A stretch of 64,000 nt of DNA from Chaenocephalus aceratus (taxonomy: Eukaryota > Chordata > Actinopteri > Perciformes > Channichthyidae). The translations under genes were made by a program, and so were the position numbers. The stretch is from assembly GCA_023974075.1 (NCBI GenBank), contig JAMFTG010000594.1, forward strand, positions 62,001-126,000. Reading direction: 5' to 3'. Under the pieces are notes generated by a model that was given only the letters and a program-made list of their open reading frames with translations, was not told the origin of the DNA and made no database searches. Below, in pieces: positions 44,310-56,899 of the stretch (position 1 is the first letter of the stretch; the number at the start of each line of letters is the position of its first letter).

Positions 44310-44995
44310 ATTTGATGAGAATACTTTTCTACTTTCACTTGAGGAACATTTTGAATGCAGGACTTTTACTGTAACAGAGTATTCCTACACTCTGGTACTT
44401 CTACTTTTACTCAAGTACAAGATCTGAGTACTAATACTTGTATCAAGTACAAGACCTGGTACTTCTACTTTTACTCAAGTACAAGATTTGAGTACTTCTA
44501 CTTTTACTAAAGTACAAGATCTGAGTACTTCTACTTTACTCAAGTACAAGATCTGAGTACTTCCTTACTCAAGTACAAGATCTGAGAGGATCTACTTTAC
44601 TAAAGTACAAGATCTGAGTACTTCTCTTTTGCTAAAGTACAAGATCTGAGTATTCTTCTTTTGCTAAAGTACAAGATCTGAGTACTTCCTACTAAAGTAC
44701 AAGATCTGAGTACTTCTACTTTTACTAAAGTACAAGATCTGAGTACTTCTACTTTACTAAAGTACAAGATCTGAGTACTTCCCTTTTACTAAAGTACAAG
44801 ATCGAGTACTTCTTCTTTTGCTAAAGTACAAGATCTGAGTACTTTCCTTTTACTAAAGTACAAGATCTGAGTACTTCTTCTTTTGCTAAAGACAAGATCT
44901 GAGTACTTCTCTTTTACTAAAGTACAAGATCTGAGTACTTCTACTTTTACTAAAGTACAAGATCTGAGTACTTCCACTTTACTCAGTAATACAGT
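44310..44995 (+). repeat. 33-bp tandem array, left arm of an inverted pair
   Basis: Unit roughly GTACAAGATCTGAGTACTTC plus TACTTTTACTAAA, about 20 copies with many indels. It starts with a unique-looking block (GGAACATTTTGAATGCAGG) that recurs inverted at 45815-45845. Confidence 0.92.
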
Positions 44996-45053
44996 ATATT
45001 GTCATGACACTCCGATCACGCAGGTGGCTGTATGCACCTTACAACTTGGTTTT

Positions 45054-45062
45054 TTTCCCGCC
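45054..45062 (+). promoter_or_regulatory. E2F-like site upstream of the THAP gene
   Basis: TTTCCCGCC about 115 bp before the THAP start codon, within a short non-repetitive stretch. Consistent with a core promoter but not proven. Confidence 0.4.
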
Positions 45063-45175
45063 AGAAAAAGCAAAGAAGAAGATGAAAAACCAGGGCACTT
45101 CCGCATTGGCTTCACTTTTCGGACCCGCAGCAGATCTTCTTCTTCTTTTTGTCTGGAATTTATTTCGGTTACAAA

Positions 45176-45239
45176 ATGAGTTGTTCATCCATGGGATGTA
45201 ATAGTAGACCCTCTAAGCGCTCGGGTGTTAGTTTTTCCG
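45176..45239 (+). CDS. THAP gene exon 1
   Basis: ATG at 45176 then MSCSSMGCNSRPSKRSGVSFS, the N-terminal half of the zinc site. Donor CCG|GTAAGT at 45240. It lies in the ~500-bp unique gap between the two arms of an inverted repeat array. Confidence 0.82.
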
Positions 45240-48200
45240 GTAAGTTTCTTGATTTTGTTTCAGCTGGCTTTCGATGGCATGACAAATGAGGCCGAGCTAA
45301 CCAAGCTAGCTAACAAACACTAGCTGATGACGTCAGAGTTGCAATTAGCATTTTTTAATTTATTTTAATGACATTTTCTGCAAAAGCTGTATGGCTGCCC
45401 TTCGTGATTGGATATAATGAAGTACATGTGCTCAATTTCTGTAATCAACTCTTCATTAGTTTCTCTATTCATATCAATCAATAAGTCAGAGGTGGAAGAA
45501 GTACTCAGATTGTACTTGAGTAACAGTAGAAGTACTCAGATCTTGTACTTGAGTAACAGTAGAAGTACTCAGATTGTACTTGAGTAAAAGTAGAAAGTAC
45601 TCAATTTGTACTTGAGTAAAAGTAGAAGTACTCAGATCTTGTACTTGAGTAAAGTAGAAGTACTCAGATCTTGAGTAAAAGTAGAACGTACTCAGATCTT
45701 GTACTTGAGTAAAAGTACAAGTACTCAGATCTAGTACTTGAGTAAAAGTAGAAGTACTCAGATCTTGTTCTTGAGTAAAAGTAGAAGTTCCAGAGTGTAG
45801 GAATACTCTGTTACAGTAAAAGTCCTGCATTCAAAATGTTCCTCAAGTGAAAGTAGAAAAGTATTCTCATCAGGAAATATAGTGAAAGACAGTAAAAGTA
45901 GTCGTTGTGCAGATTGGTCCATTTCAGAATAATATATGATATGTTTTATAATGATGATCATGAAAGTGTTCTCAAAGCTGGTGGAGGTGCAGCTAGTCTG
46001 AAGTTACTTTGTAGACTGCAGGGTAGCTGGTGGAGGTGCAGCTAGTCTGAAGTACTTTGCAGACTGCAGGGTTAGTGGTGAAGGTGCGCTAGTCTGAAGT
46101 ACTTTGTAGACTGCAGGGTAGCTGGTGAAGGTGCAGCTAGTCTGAAGTACTTTGTAGACTGCAGGGTAGCTGGTGGAGGTGCAGAGTCTGAAGTACTTTG
46201 TAGACTGCAGGGTAGCTGGTGGAGGTGCAGCTAGTTGAAGTACTTTGTAGACTGCAGGGGTAGCTGGTGGATTTGAATATTGATTATTTATCAGCCTTTT
46301 CCTGATAAATAGTGCTAATTGATTTCACTTGAGTGTCTTATTGGTTTAATTTGTTTATATAAAGTAAAGTCTGTTTGTTTCTCCGACAGCATCAGGCTGA
46401 GAGCATGCTGTGGAACTTGAGGATTATGAACTGGAGCCCGACCATCAGTTCCCGTCTTTGCAGCGCACATTTTGAGAAGGATCAGTTCCTCGAAGACAAT
46501 GAGTGTAAACCCTTTAAGAAGGTGCTGATTATTACACAGATAGATTTCTAAATGTATATTACTAAGTCAGAGGTGGGAAGTAGGGGAGTACAAATACTTC
46601 GTTACTGTACTTAAGTACATCTTTCTGGTATCAGTACTTTACTCCACTACGTTTTTCTGACGACTTTTTACTTTGACTTCTTACACATGTGAACAAAATA
46701 CCTGTACTTTCTACTTCTTCCATTTTGAATACAAATACCTGTACTTTCTACTTCTTACTGTTGAACTCAAATACCTGTACTTTCTACTTCTTACATTTGA
46801 ATACAAATACCTGTACTTTCTACTTCTACATGTTGAACTCAAATACCTGTACTTTCTACTTCTTACATGTTGAACACAATACCTGTACTTTCTACTTCTC
46901 ACATGTTGAACTCAAATACCTGTACTTTCGACTTCTTACAGTTGAACCCAAATACCTGTACTTTCTACTCTCACATGTTGAACTCAAATACCTGTACTTT
47001 CTACTTCTCACATGTTGAACACAAATACCTGTACTTTTCTACTTCTTACATGTTGAACACAATACCTGTACTTTCTACTTCTTACATGTTGAACACAAAT
47101 ACCTGTACTTTCTACTTCTCACATGTTGAACTCAAATACCTTTACTTTCTACTCTCACATGTTGAACTCAAATACCTGTACTTTCTACTTTCACATGTTG
47201 AACTCAAATACCTGTACTTTCTACTTCTCACATGTTGAACTCAAATACCTGTACTTTCTACTTCTTACATGTTGAACTCAAATACCTGTACTTTCTACTT
47301 CTTACATGTTGAACACAAATACCTGTACTTTCTACTTCTCACATGTTGAACTCAAATACCTGTACTTTCTACTTCTTACATGTTGAACTCAAATACCTGT
47401 ACTTTCTACTTCTTACATGTTGAAACACAAATACCTGTACTTTCTACTTCTCACATGTTGAACACAAATACCTGTACTTTCTACTTCTTACATGTTGAAC
47501 TCAATACCTGTACTTTCTACTTCTTACATGTTGAACACAAATACCTGTACTTTTACTTCTTACATGTTGAACTCAATACCTGTACTTTCTACTTCTTACA
47601 TGTTGAACACAATAACTGTAATTTCTACTTCTTACATGTTGAACTCAAATACCTGTACTTTTCTACTTCTTACATGTTGAACTCAAATACCTGTACTTTC
47701 ACTTCTTACATGTTGAACACAAATACCTGTACTTTCTACTTTCACATGTTGAACTCAAATACCTGTACTTTCTACTTCTCACATGTTGAACTCAAATACC
47801 TGTACTTTCTACTTCTTACATGTTGAACTCAAATACCTGTACTTTCTACTTCTTACATGTTGAACAACCCATACCTTGTACTTTCTACTTCTACACTGTT
47901 GAACTCAAATACCTGTACTTTCTACTTCTCACATGTTGAACCAAATACCTGTACTTTCTACTTCTTACATGTTGAACCACAAATACCTGTACTTTCTTAC
48001 TCTTACATGTTGAACTCAAATACCTGTACTTTCTACTTCTTACATGTTGAATACAAATACCTGTACTTTCTTCTTCTATCATGTTGAACAAAACCTGTAC
48101 TTTCTACTTCTCACATGTTGAACACAATACCTGTACTTTCTACTTCTTACATGTTGAACACAAATACCTGTACTTTCTACTTCGCACATGTTGAACTCAA

Positions 48201-51200
48201 ATACCTGTACTTTCTATTCTCTCAATGTTGAACCAAATACCTGTACTTTCTACTTCTAGATGTTGAACCCAAATACCTGTACTTTCTACTTCTCACATGT
48301 TGAACACAAATACCTGTACTTTCTACTTCTCTCATGTTGAACAATACCTGTACTTCTACTTCTCTCATGTTGAACTCAAATACCTGTACTTTCTACTTCT
48401 TAGATGTTGAACCCAAATACCTGTACTTTCACTTCTCACATGTTGAACACAAATACCTGTACTTTCTACTTCTCTCATGTTGAACACAATACCTGTACTT
48501 TCTACTTCTCCATGTTGAACTCAAATACCTGTACTTTCTACTTCTTACATGTTGAACACAAATACCTGTACTTTCTACTTCTCTCATGTTGAACCCAAAT
48601 ACTTGTACTTTCTACTTCTCTCATTTCCCAAACAGCTGGTTCCTTTAGTCTGAATGTGTGTTGTGCGTGATCGTTATTCTTCAGAGTCACTGCGTGCCTA
48701 TTGGTTGGAACCGATCCGTGTATCCATCACTTCCTGGTCTTCTCTAAAGAGAGGGACCAATGGAAACGTTGTCATGTTGCCGTTGGTCACCATGGAAACA
48801 TTCATTAGCTAACAATGACATTATTGTTCTATTAATATAAAGGGAGGTCAGGTACTCTTTAAAGCAGCTGCTAGCTATGGGTACTTTCTACTGAAGTACA
48901 CTTCAAAGCCTCTTTACTTTGACTTGAGTAAAGAAGTTTAGTCAGTACTTCTACCTTCACCAGTGTATTTTTAAACACGAGTATCTGTACTTCTACTTGA
49001 GGAAAGGATGTGTGTACTTGTGCCCTCTGTACTCAGGGGTTGTTGTTCGGTTTAAATTCATCTGAATGGAAACATAACATCACAATGTCTGTGATCATGA
49101 CGCACTCTGTGCCAACATCACGTCTGATTGCTCCAACATCTTGTGAACAGGCAAGTATAATGTCCAAACAATTATAAATGTTCCAGTGAGTTAATCAGGT
49201 GGCATTTGGGATAAAAAAACTGTGATATTCAAAAACGAAAATGTTGTATTTAATAATCTCAAAAATAATTTGCCACGCTATCAAGGGGCGCTGCGGTACT
49301 TTTCCCCACAAAGGTTCATGCGAATTTAGTTTATTTAGAATTTAGTTCTCATGAACAAATTCGCGTTCACACCGGAAAAAGTCCCTGAGGGTGGATTAGG
49401 CAAATGAAGCCGCTGACGTCACTTCTTTCTTCTTCTTCTGCTTGGGGTTTACTGGCAGGCCGCAAACCACCTCATGGCGTATACTGCCACCCGGAGTCCC
49501 CGGCCGGAAGTCCCCGGAGTTGGGGAAGGCTTCAGTAGAAGCTGCTGGGAGTCCCAGCAGCTTCTACTGAAGCCTTCCGAGTAAATCTCCAGAACGCCGA
49601 CACCTCCTCATCTCCACCGCTCCCATGTTTTATTTTGTGTTGCCATAAGTTAGTCCTCTCTGCGTTTCTGCGCTGGGCTAATGCTAATGCTAGGCGAGGA
49701 TAATAAAATGGCGGCTTCACAAAACTTTTTGGGAGTTTTTACGGGGCGTGGTTTGCAATCCGCCAGCCAATCAGAATATAGCTCTTTTCTCACAAAAGAG
49801 TAAAAAGGTTCGCATGAACTACTTTTAGTACCGGCTCTTTTGGTGTGAACGCGATCATGAACTAAGTTCGCATGAACCTTTGTGGGGAAAGTACCGCAGT
49901 GTGAACGCGGCTAAGGTGTTGACTCTCTCTACTTCCCTGCAATAACATTTTGAGTGTTACTCATTGGGCAAAAAGCACAATAATCAAGACACTTTTATCT
50001 GATGGCTTTTTCTTTCTTTCGAATTCCTGAGTGTAAATTATTTTCACTTTGATATTTGTGTAGTGAAAATCTGATAATGTGAATATCCTTTTTTTTTGTC
50101 GAGACTCTGCAACCTCACCACTAGATGGCACTAGACCCTACACTGTGACACTGAATCCACTTCTTCGTGTCTCTTCTACATCAACATGTGTCCCCTCTTC
50201 TTCATGTCTCTTCTACATCAACATGTGTCCCCTCTTCTTCATGTCTCTTCTACATCAACATGTGTCCCCTCTTCTTCTCATGTCTCTTCTACATCAACAT
50301 GTGTCCCCTCTTCTTCATGTCTCTTCTACATCACATGTGTCCCCTTTCTTCATGTCTCTTCTACATCAACACGTGTCCCCTCTTCTTCATGTCTCTTCTA
50401 CATCAACATGTGTCCCCTCTTCTCCAGTCTCTTCTACATCAACATGTGTCCCCTCTTCTTCATGTCTCTTCTACATCAACATGTGTCCCCTCTCTCTCCA
50501 TGTCTCTTCTACATCAACATGTGTCCCCTCTTCTTCATGTCTCTTCTACATCAACATGTGTCCCCTCTTCTCCATGTCTCTTCTACATCAACATGTGTCC
50601 CCTCTTCTTCATGTCTCTTCTACATCAACATGTGTCCCCTCTTCTTCATGTCTCTTCTACATCAACACGTGTCCCCTCTTCTTCATGTCACTTCTACATC
50701 AACATGTGTCCCCTCTTCCCATGTCTCTTCTACATCACATGTGTCCCCTCTTCTTCATGTCTCTTCTACATCAACATGTGTCCCCTCTTCTCCATGTCTC
50801 TTCTACATCAACACGTGTCCCCTCTTCTCCATGTCTCTTCTACATCAACATGTGTCCCCTCTTCTTCATGTCTCTTCTACATCAACATGTGTCCCCTCTT
50901 CTTCATGTCTCTTCTACATCAACATGTGTCCCCTCTTCCATGTCTCTTCTACATCAACATGTGTCCCCTCTTCTCCATGTCTCTTCTACATCAACATGTG
51001 TCCCCTCTTCTTCATGTCTCTTCTACACAACATGTGTCCCCTCTTCTTCATGTCTCTTCTACATTAACATGTGTCCCCTCTTCATGTCTCTTCTACATCA
51101 ACATGTGTCCCCTCTTCCTCATGTCTCTTCTAATCAACATGTGTCCCCTTCTTCTTCATGTCTCTTCTACATCAAATGTGTCCCTCTTCTTCATGTCTCT

Positions 51201-54200
51201 TCTACATCAACATGTGTCCCCCTCTTCTTCATGTCTCTTCTACATCAACATGTGTCCCTCTCTTCATGTCTCTTCTACATCAACATGTGTCCCCTCTTCT
51301 TCATGTCTCTTCTACATCAACATGTCCCCTCTTCTTCATGTCTCTTCTACATCAACACGTGTCCCCTCTTCTTCATGTCTCTTCTACATCACATGTGTCC
51401 CCTCTTCTCCATGTCTCTTTCTACATCAACATGTGTCCCCCTCTTCTTCATGTCTCTTCTACATCACATGTGTCCCCTCTTCTCCATGTCTCTTCTACAT
51501 CAACATGTGTCCCCTCTTCTTCAGTCTCTTCTATCAACATGTGTCCCCTCTTCTCCATGTCTCTTCTACATCAACATGTGTCCCCTCTTCTTCATGTCTC
51601 TTCTACATCAACATGTGTCCCCTCTTCTTCATGTCTCTTCTACATCAACACGTGTCCCCTCTTCTTCATGTCACTTCTACATCAACATGTGTCCCCTCTT
51701 CTCCATGTCTCTTCTACATCAACATGTGTCCCCTCTTCTTCATGTCTCTTCTACATCAACATGTGTCCCCTCTTCTCCATGTCTCTTCTACATCAACACG
51801 TGTCCCCTCTTCTCCATGTCTCTTCTACATCAACATGTGTCCCCTCTTCTTCATGTCTCTTCTACATCAACATGTGTCCCCTCTTTTCATGTCTCTTCTA
51901 CATCAACATGTGTCCCCTCTTCTCCATGTCTCTTCTACATCAACATGTGTCCCCTCTTCTCCATGTCTCTTCTACATCAACATGTGTCCCCTCTTCTTCA
52001 TGTCTCTTCTACATCAACATGTGTCCCCTCTTCTTCATGTCTCTCTACATTAACATGTGTCCCCTCTTCTTCATGTCTCTTCTACATCAACATGTGTCCC
52101 CTCTTCCTCATGTCTCTTCTACATCAACATGTGTCCCCTCTTCTTCATGTCTCTTCTACATCAACATGTGTCCCCTCTTCTTCATGTCTCTTCTACATCA
52201 ACATGTGTCCCCTCTTCTTCATGTCTCTTCTACATCAACATGTGTCCCCTCTTCTTCATGTCTCTTCTACATCAACATGTGTCCCCCCTTCTTCATGTCT
52301 CTTCTACATCAACATGTGGCCCTCTTCTCCATGTCTCTTCTACATCAACATGTGTCCCGCTTCTCCATGTCTCTTCTACATCAACATGTGTCCCTCCTTC
52401 ATGTCTCTTCTACATCAACATGTGTCCCCTCTTCTTCATGTCTCTTCTACATTAACATGTGTCCCCTCTTCTTCATGTCTCTTCTACATCAACACGTGTC
52501 CCCTCTTCTTCATGTCTCTTCTACATCAACATGTGTCCCCTCTTCTTCATGTCTCTTCTACATCAACACTGTCCCCTCTTTCTTCATGTCTCTTCTACAT
52601 CAACATGTGTCCCCTCTTCTTCATGTCCTCTTCTACATCAACATGTGTCCCCTCTTCCTCATGTCTCTTCTACATCAACATGTGTCCCTCTTCTTCATGG
52701 TCTCTTACATCATCATGTGTCCCCTCTTCTTCATGTCTCTTCTACATCAACATGTGTCCCCTCTTCTTCATGTCTCTTCTTCTACATCAACATGTGTCCC
52801 CTCTTCTTCATGTCTCTTCTACATCAACATTGTCCCCTCATCAACATGTGTCCCCTCTTCTTCATGTCTCTTCTACATCATCATGTGTCCCCTCTCTTCA
52901 TGTCTCTTCTACATCAACATGTGTCCCCTCTCTCCATGTCTCTTCTACATCAACATGTGTCCCCTCTTCTCCATGTCTCTTCTACATCAACATGTGTCCC
53001 CTCTTCTTCATGTCTCTTCTACATCAACATGTGTCCCCTCTTCTTCATGTCTCTTCTACATCAACATGTGTCCCCTCTTCTTCATGTCTCTTCTACATCA
53101 ACATGTGTCCCCTCTTCTTCATGTCTCTTCTACATCAACATGTGTCCCCTCTTCTTCATGTCTCTTCTACATCAACACGTGTCCCCCCTTCTTCATGTCT
53201 CTTCTACATCAACATGTGTCCCCTCTTCTCCATGTCTCTTCTACATCAACATGTGTCCCCTCCTTCATGTCTCTTCTACATCAACATGTGTCCCCTCTCT
53301 CCATGTCTCTTCTACATCAACATGTGTCCCCTCTTCTTCATGTCTCTTCTACATCAACATGTGTCCCCTCTTCTCCATGTCTCTTCTACATCAACATGTG
53401 TCCCCTCTCTTCATGTCTCTCTACATCAACATGTGTCCCCTCTTCTTCATGTCTCTTCTACATCAAACACGTGTCCCCTCTTCTTCATGTCACTTCTACA
53501 TCAACATGTGTCCCCTCTTCTCCATGTCTCTTCTACATCAACACGTGTCCCCCTTCTCCATGTCTCTTCTACATCAACATGTGTCCCCTCTCTTCATGTC
53601 TCTTCTACATCAACATGTGTCCCCTCTTCTCCATGTCTCTTCTACACATCAACACGTGTCCCCTCTTCTCCATGTCTCTTCTACATCAACATGTGTCCCT
53701 CTTCTTCATGTCTCTTCTACATCAACATGTGTCCCCTCTTCTTCATGTCTCTTCTACATCAACATGTGTCCCCTCTTCTCCATGTCTCTTCTACATCAAC
53801 ATGTGTCCCCCTTCTCCATGTCTCTTCTACATCAACATGTGTCCCCTCTTCTTCATGTCTCTTCTACATCAACATGTGTCCCCTCTTCTTCATGTCTTCT
53901 ACATTAACATGTGTCCCCTCTTCTTCATGTCTCTTCTACATCAACATGTGTCCCCTCTTCCTCATGTCTCTTCTACATCAACATGTGTCCCCCTCTTCTT
54001 CATGTCTCTTCTACATCAACATGTGTCCCCTCTTCTTCATGTCTCTTCTACATCAACATGTGTCCCCTCTTCTTCATGTCTCTTCTACATCAACATGTGT
54101 GTCCCCTCTTCTTCATGTCTCTCTACATCAACATGTGTCCCCTCTTCTTCATGTCTCTTCTACATCAACATGTGTCCCCTTCTCCATGTCTCTTCTACAT

Positions 54201-56169
54201 CAACATGTGTCCCCTCTCTCCATGTCTCTTCTACATCAACATGTGTCCCCTCTTCTTCATGTCCTTCTACATCAACAGTGTCCCCTCTCCTCTTCTTAAC
54301 ATGTGTCCCTCGTCTTCATGTCTTATACATCAACACGTGTCCCTCTTCTTCATGTCTCTTCTACATCAACATGTGTCCCCTCTTCTTCATGTCTCTTCTA
54401 CAATCAACACGTGTCCCCTCTTCTTCATGTCTCTTCTACATCAACATGTGTCCCCTCTTCTTCATGTCTCTTCTACATCAACATGTTGTCCCCTCTTCCT
54501 CATGGTCCTCTTCTACATCAACATGTGTCCCCCTCTTCTTCATGTCTCTTCTACATCATCATGTGTTCCCCCTCTTCTTCATGTCTCTTCTACATCAACA
54601 TGTGTCCCTCTTCTTCATGTCTCTTCTACATCAACATGTGTCCCCTCTTCTTCACTGTCTCTTCTACATCAACATGTGTCCCCTCATCAACATGTGTCCC
54701 CTCTTCTTCATGTCTCTTCTACATCATCATGTGTCCCCTCTTCTTCATGTCTTTCTACATCACATGTGTCCCCTCTTCTTCATGTCTCTTCTACATCAAC
54801 ATGTGTCCCCTCTTCTCCATGTCTCTTCTACATCAACATGTGTCCCGTCTTTCTCCATGTCTCTTCTACCTCAACACGTGTCCCCTCTTCTCCATTTCTC
54901 TTCTACATCAACATGTGTCCCGTCTTCTTCATGTCTCTTCTACATCAACATGTGTCCCCTCTTCTCCATGTCTCTTTCTACATCAACATGTGGTCCCCTC
55001 TTCTCCATGTCTCTTCTAACTCAACATGTGTCCCCTCTTCTTCATGTCTCTTCTACATCAACATGTGTCCCCTCTTCTCCATGTCTCTTCTACATCAACA
55101 TGTGTCCCCTCTTCTCCATGTCTCTTCTACATCAAACATGTGTCCCCTCTTCTTCATGTCTCTTCTACATCAACATGTGTCCCCCTCTTCTCCATGTCTC
55201 TTCTACATCAACACGTGTCCCCTCTTCTTCATGTCTCCTCTACATCAAAGTGTCCCCTTCTCCATGTCTCTATACATCAACATGTGTCCCCTCTTCTCCA
55301 TGTCTCTCTACATCAACATGTGTCCCCCTCTTCTTCATGTCTCTTCTACATCAACATGTGTCCCCTCCTTGATCTTCATCTAAAGTAAACAGACAGAGAA
55401 ATCAGCACTTTGGAAACAGGGCTGAAACAGAGGGGATTATGGGTAATGCTGCAATGATCTGTTTGTGTTTCAGCCAATCAGAGACAGGCTCTGGATATCT
55501 CTGAGACCTTTAAAGTAAAGAAACACACATCATAAAATTAGAATACTTTATTCATCCCTTTATTTGAGTTTCGTGACAATTAAGAATTAAACTAAATTAA
55601 TTGTTCGTCAATAAAAAACATGTATTTTACAATATATACGATAGTGTATAAGTACATGTGCATATAATTAAGGGTACCGACTTGTCCCGTGTCCCGCAGG
55701 GCGAGAGGAGGCTGAAGCCCACCGCGGTGCCGACCATCTTTACCTTTGAAGGCGAGACGAAAAGAAAGGAAGCGAAGCCGTCGTCTCCTCGTCTTCGTCC
55801 TGCTGCTTCACCGTCAACACAAAACACAGTGAAGACGCCAGTCGCCGTGGTCCAGGGCGCAGCTGAGGATTTGATCGAGGGAACGACGAGCAGGGGGTCC
55901 CAGACATCCCCCCCCCGCACCCCCACGAAACAGGAGCAGATGCCGGTGTGGAGAGACCACTGCTACGTCATCTCGGAGTCCCCAGAGCTCTGAAGCGCCG
56001 GGCCGAGGCGGCGCGGGAGCAGCTCGCCGCGGCCCACAAGAAGATGAAGACCAAGTGTCAGCAGACGAGGAGAATGAGGTGCAGCCTCCTGGCGCTGAAG
56101 ACGGAGGACACGGCGCTCCGGACCAGGCTGAAGGAAGTGGAGAAAGCCCTCGCTGCGTTCAGGAAGTAG
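45176..56169 (+). CDS. THAP-domain zinc-finger protein, three exons
   Basis: Exons 45176-45239, 46390-46521 and 55700-56169. THAP domains are C2CH zinc-dependent DNA-binding modules; family members act as chromatin-associated transcription regulators or are derived from P-element-like transposases. Visible: CSSMGC (C-x4-C) and PSKRSGVSFS in exon 1; NWSPT, SRLCSAHFEKDQF (C-x2-H) in exon 2; AVPTIF, the closing THAP motif, in exon 3. Exon 3 continues into a basic/proline linker and ends in a coiled coil (LKRRAEAAREQLAAAHKKM to LKEVEKALAAF). Junction 1-2 is one base out of frame and exon 3 has one missing C. Which THAP paralog this is cannot be told. Confidence 0.82.
45487..45870 (-). repeat. 33-bp tandem array, right arm (inverted copy)
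   Basis: Reverse complement of the array at 44310-44995: AGTAGAAGTACTCAGATCTT units, ending with the same unique block inverted. Lies in THAP intron 1. Confidence 0.9.
45976..46268 (+). repeat. 48-bp minisatellite in THAP intron 1, six copies
   Basis: Unit GTAGCTGGTGGAGGTGCAGC plus TAGTCTGAAGTACTTTGTAG and ACTGCAGG. Copies vary by one- to two-base indels. Confidence 0.93.
46390..46521 (+). CDS. THAP gene exon 2
   Basis: Acceptor TTTCTCCGACAG. In phase 0 reads HQAESMLWNLRIMNWSPTIS then SRLCSAHFEKDQFLED and NECKPFKK. Donor AAG|GTGCTG. 132 bp, phase 0 at both ends, so it joins exon 3 in frame; exon 1 leaves one extra base. Confidence 0.82.
46680..48630 (+). repeat. 37-bp minisatellite A in THAP intron 2, about 52 copies
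   Basis: Unit ACATGTTGAACACAAATACC plus TGTACTTTCTACTTCTT. It grows out of a dispersed repeat, AGTCAGAGGTGGGAAGTAG at 46565, which ends in TTTTGACTTCTTACA-like sequence. Many single-base indels; the YLYFLLLHVEL frames are repeat read-through. Confidence 0.95.
48640..49280. other. Unique-looking spacer between the two minisatellites
   Basis: No coding similarity. Short array-like remnants (ACTTTCTACTGAAGTACAC) at 48880-49000. Confidence 0.4.
49285..49912. mobile_element. MITE with about 35-bp inverted ends and an internal palindrome
   Basis: CTGCGGTACTTTTCCCCACA at 49290 is inverted at the right end as TGTGGGGAAAGTACCGCAG, with AAGGTTCATGCGAA as continuation in both. The interior carries a 55-bp palindrome at 49524-49578. 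Probable non-autonomous DNA transposon inside THAP intron 2. Confidence 0.7.
50160..55385 (+). repeat. 37-bp minisatellite B in THAP intron 2, about 140 copies
   Basis: Unit CATGTCTCTTCTACATCAAC plus ATGTGTCCCCTCTTCTT. A 5.2-kb uninterrupted array with variants (ATTAACATG, ACACGTG, CTCCATG) that recur in blocks, showing higher-order duplication. Three units make 111 bp, so all forward frames stay open over kilobases and give apparent proteins up to 1,406 residues (VSSTSTCVPSS). These have no start context, no non-repeat segment and no domain. Confidence 0.96.
55700..56169 (+). CDS. THAP gene exon 3
   Basis: Acceptor TGTCCCGCAG. Codes GERRLKPTAVPTIFTFEGE, linker with SSPRLRPAASPSTQ and TSPPRTPTKQEQMP, then WRDHCYVISESP. 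One C is missing in TCCCCAGAG (stop after SPEL in the raw frame); past it, RALKRRAEAAREQLAAAHKK to KALAAFRK and the TAG at 56167 form a coiled coil. Ends with the stop codon, 20 bp before a hAT insertion. Confidence 0.85.
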
Positions 56170-56899
56170 AGGAGGTTCTGGGTTAGGAACAGTGGTGTAG
56201 TCTACTTTTTTGTAGTGGGTATACTCTAATAATTGTATTCATCCATCCTAGAGCGACGCATCGCGGAGCGACACCTGTCTCGAAGCAACACCTCATGAAC
56301 ACCATCACACTCACTAATGCATAACTAGTCTTGAGACGGTTATGTGTTATCAACATGTCAATGTATTATAAGCATTTGTATGTGACTTTTAACTGCCAGT
56401 GACATTAACAATAAAAAAATAAAAGAATGAACAATGATGGAAAAAGCCCACTTATCTTCTAGGGTTGAACAATTAATCGACATTTTTATCAAAATCTCAA
56501 TATGGCCTACTGCAATTTTCAAGTAATATACAATAAATATGGTCATGCTACAGATGTCCTGGCCCACACATCATATTCTACACTTAAAAAAACATCTTTG
56601 TTTCGCATAGATCTGCACAAATATCACACAATAATCATTTTAAACCTATTTTTCAATGCATTAGTTTATTCAAACTTGTTCAGCCCTATTTATCTTCCAT
56701 AAATCATTGTCAAACTATGTACTGTATCAGCTTAAATGAACAAGCAAACATCCTTGAAGTGCTACAAGACAAATTAGCTTCAAACAAGAAACAAATTAAC
56801 AAATAAGCTTCACTTCAATAAATGAGGGTTGAAAAAGCACTCAACATGTCCATACTGGGTTCACTGTGTTCGTCCACTCGCCCTGCAGATGTAGCCTCG

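Noticed and set aside
46680..55385. CRISPR-like appearance of 37-bp repeats
   Set aside because: No unique spacers between units, eukaryotic context, unit-to-unit variation, and no cas genes.
50079..55388. Very long open frames (up to 1,406 codons) rich in SSTSTCVPSS
   Set aside because: Read-through of the 37-bp minisatellite: 37 is one more than a multiple of three, so all frames cycle through the same three peptides. No non-repeat domain, no codon constraint, indels ignored.
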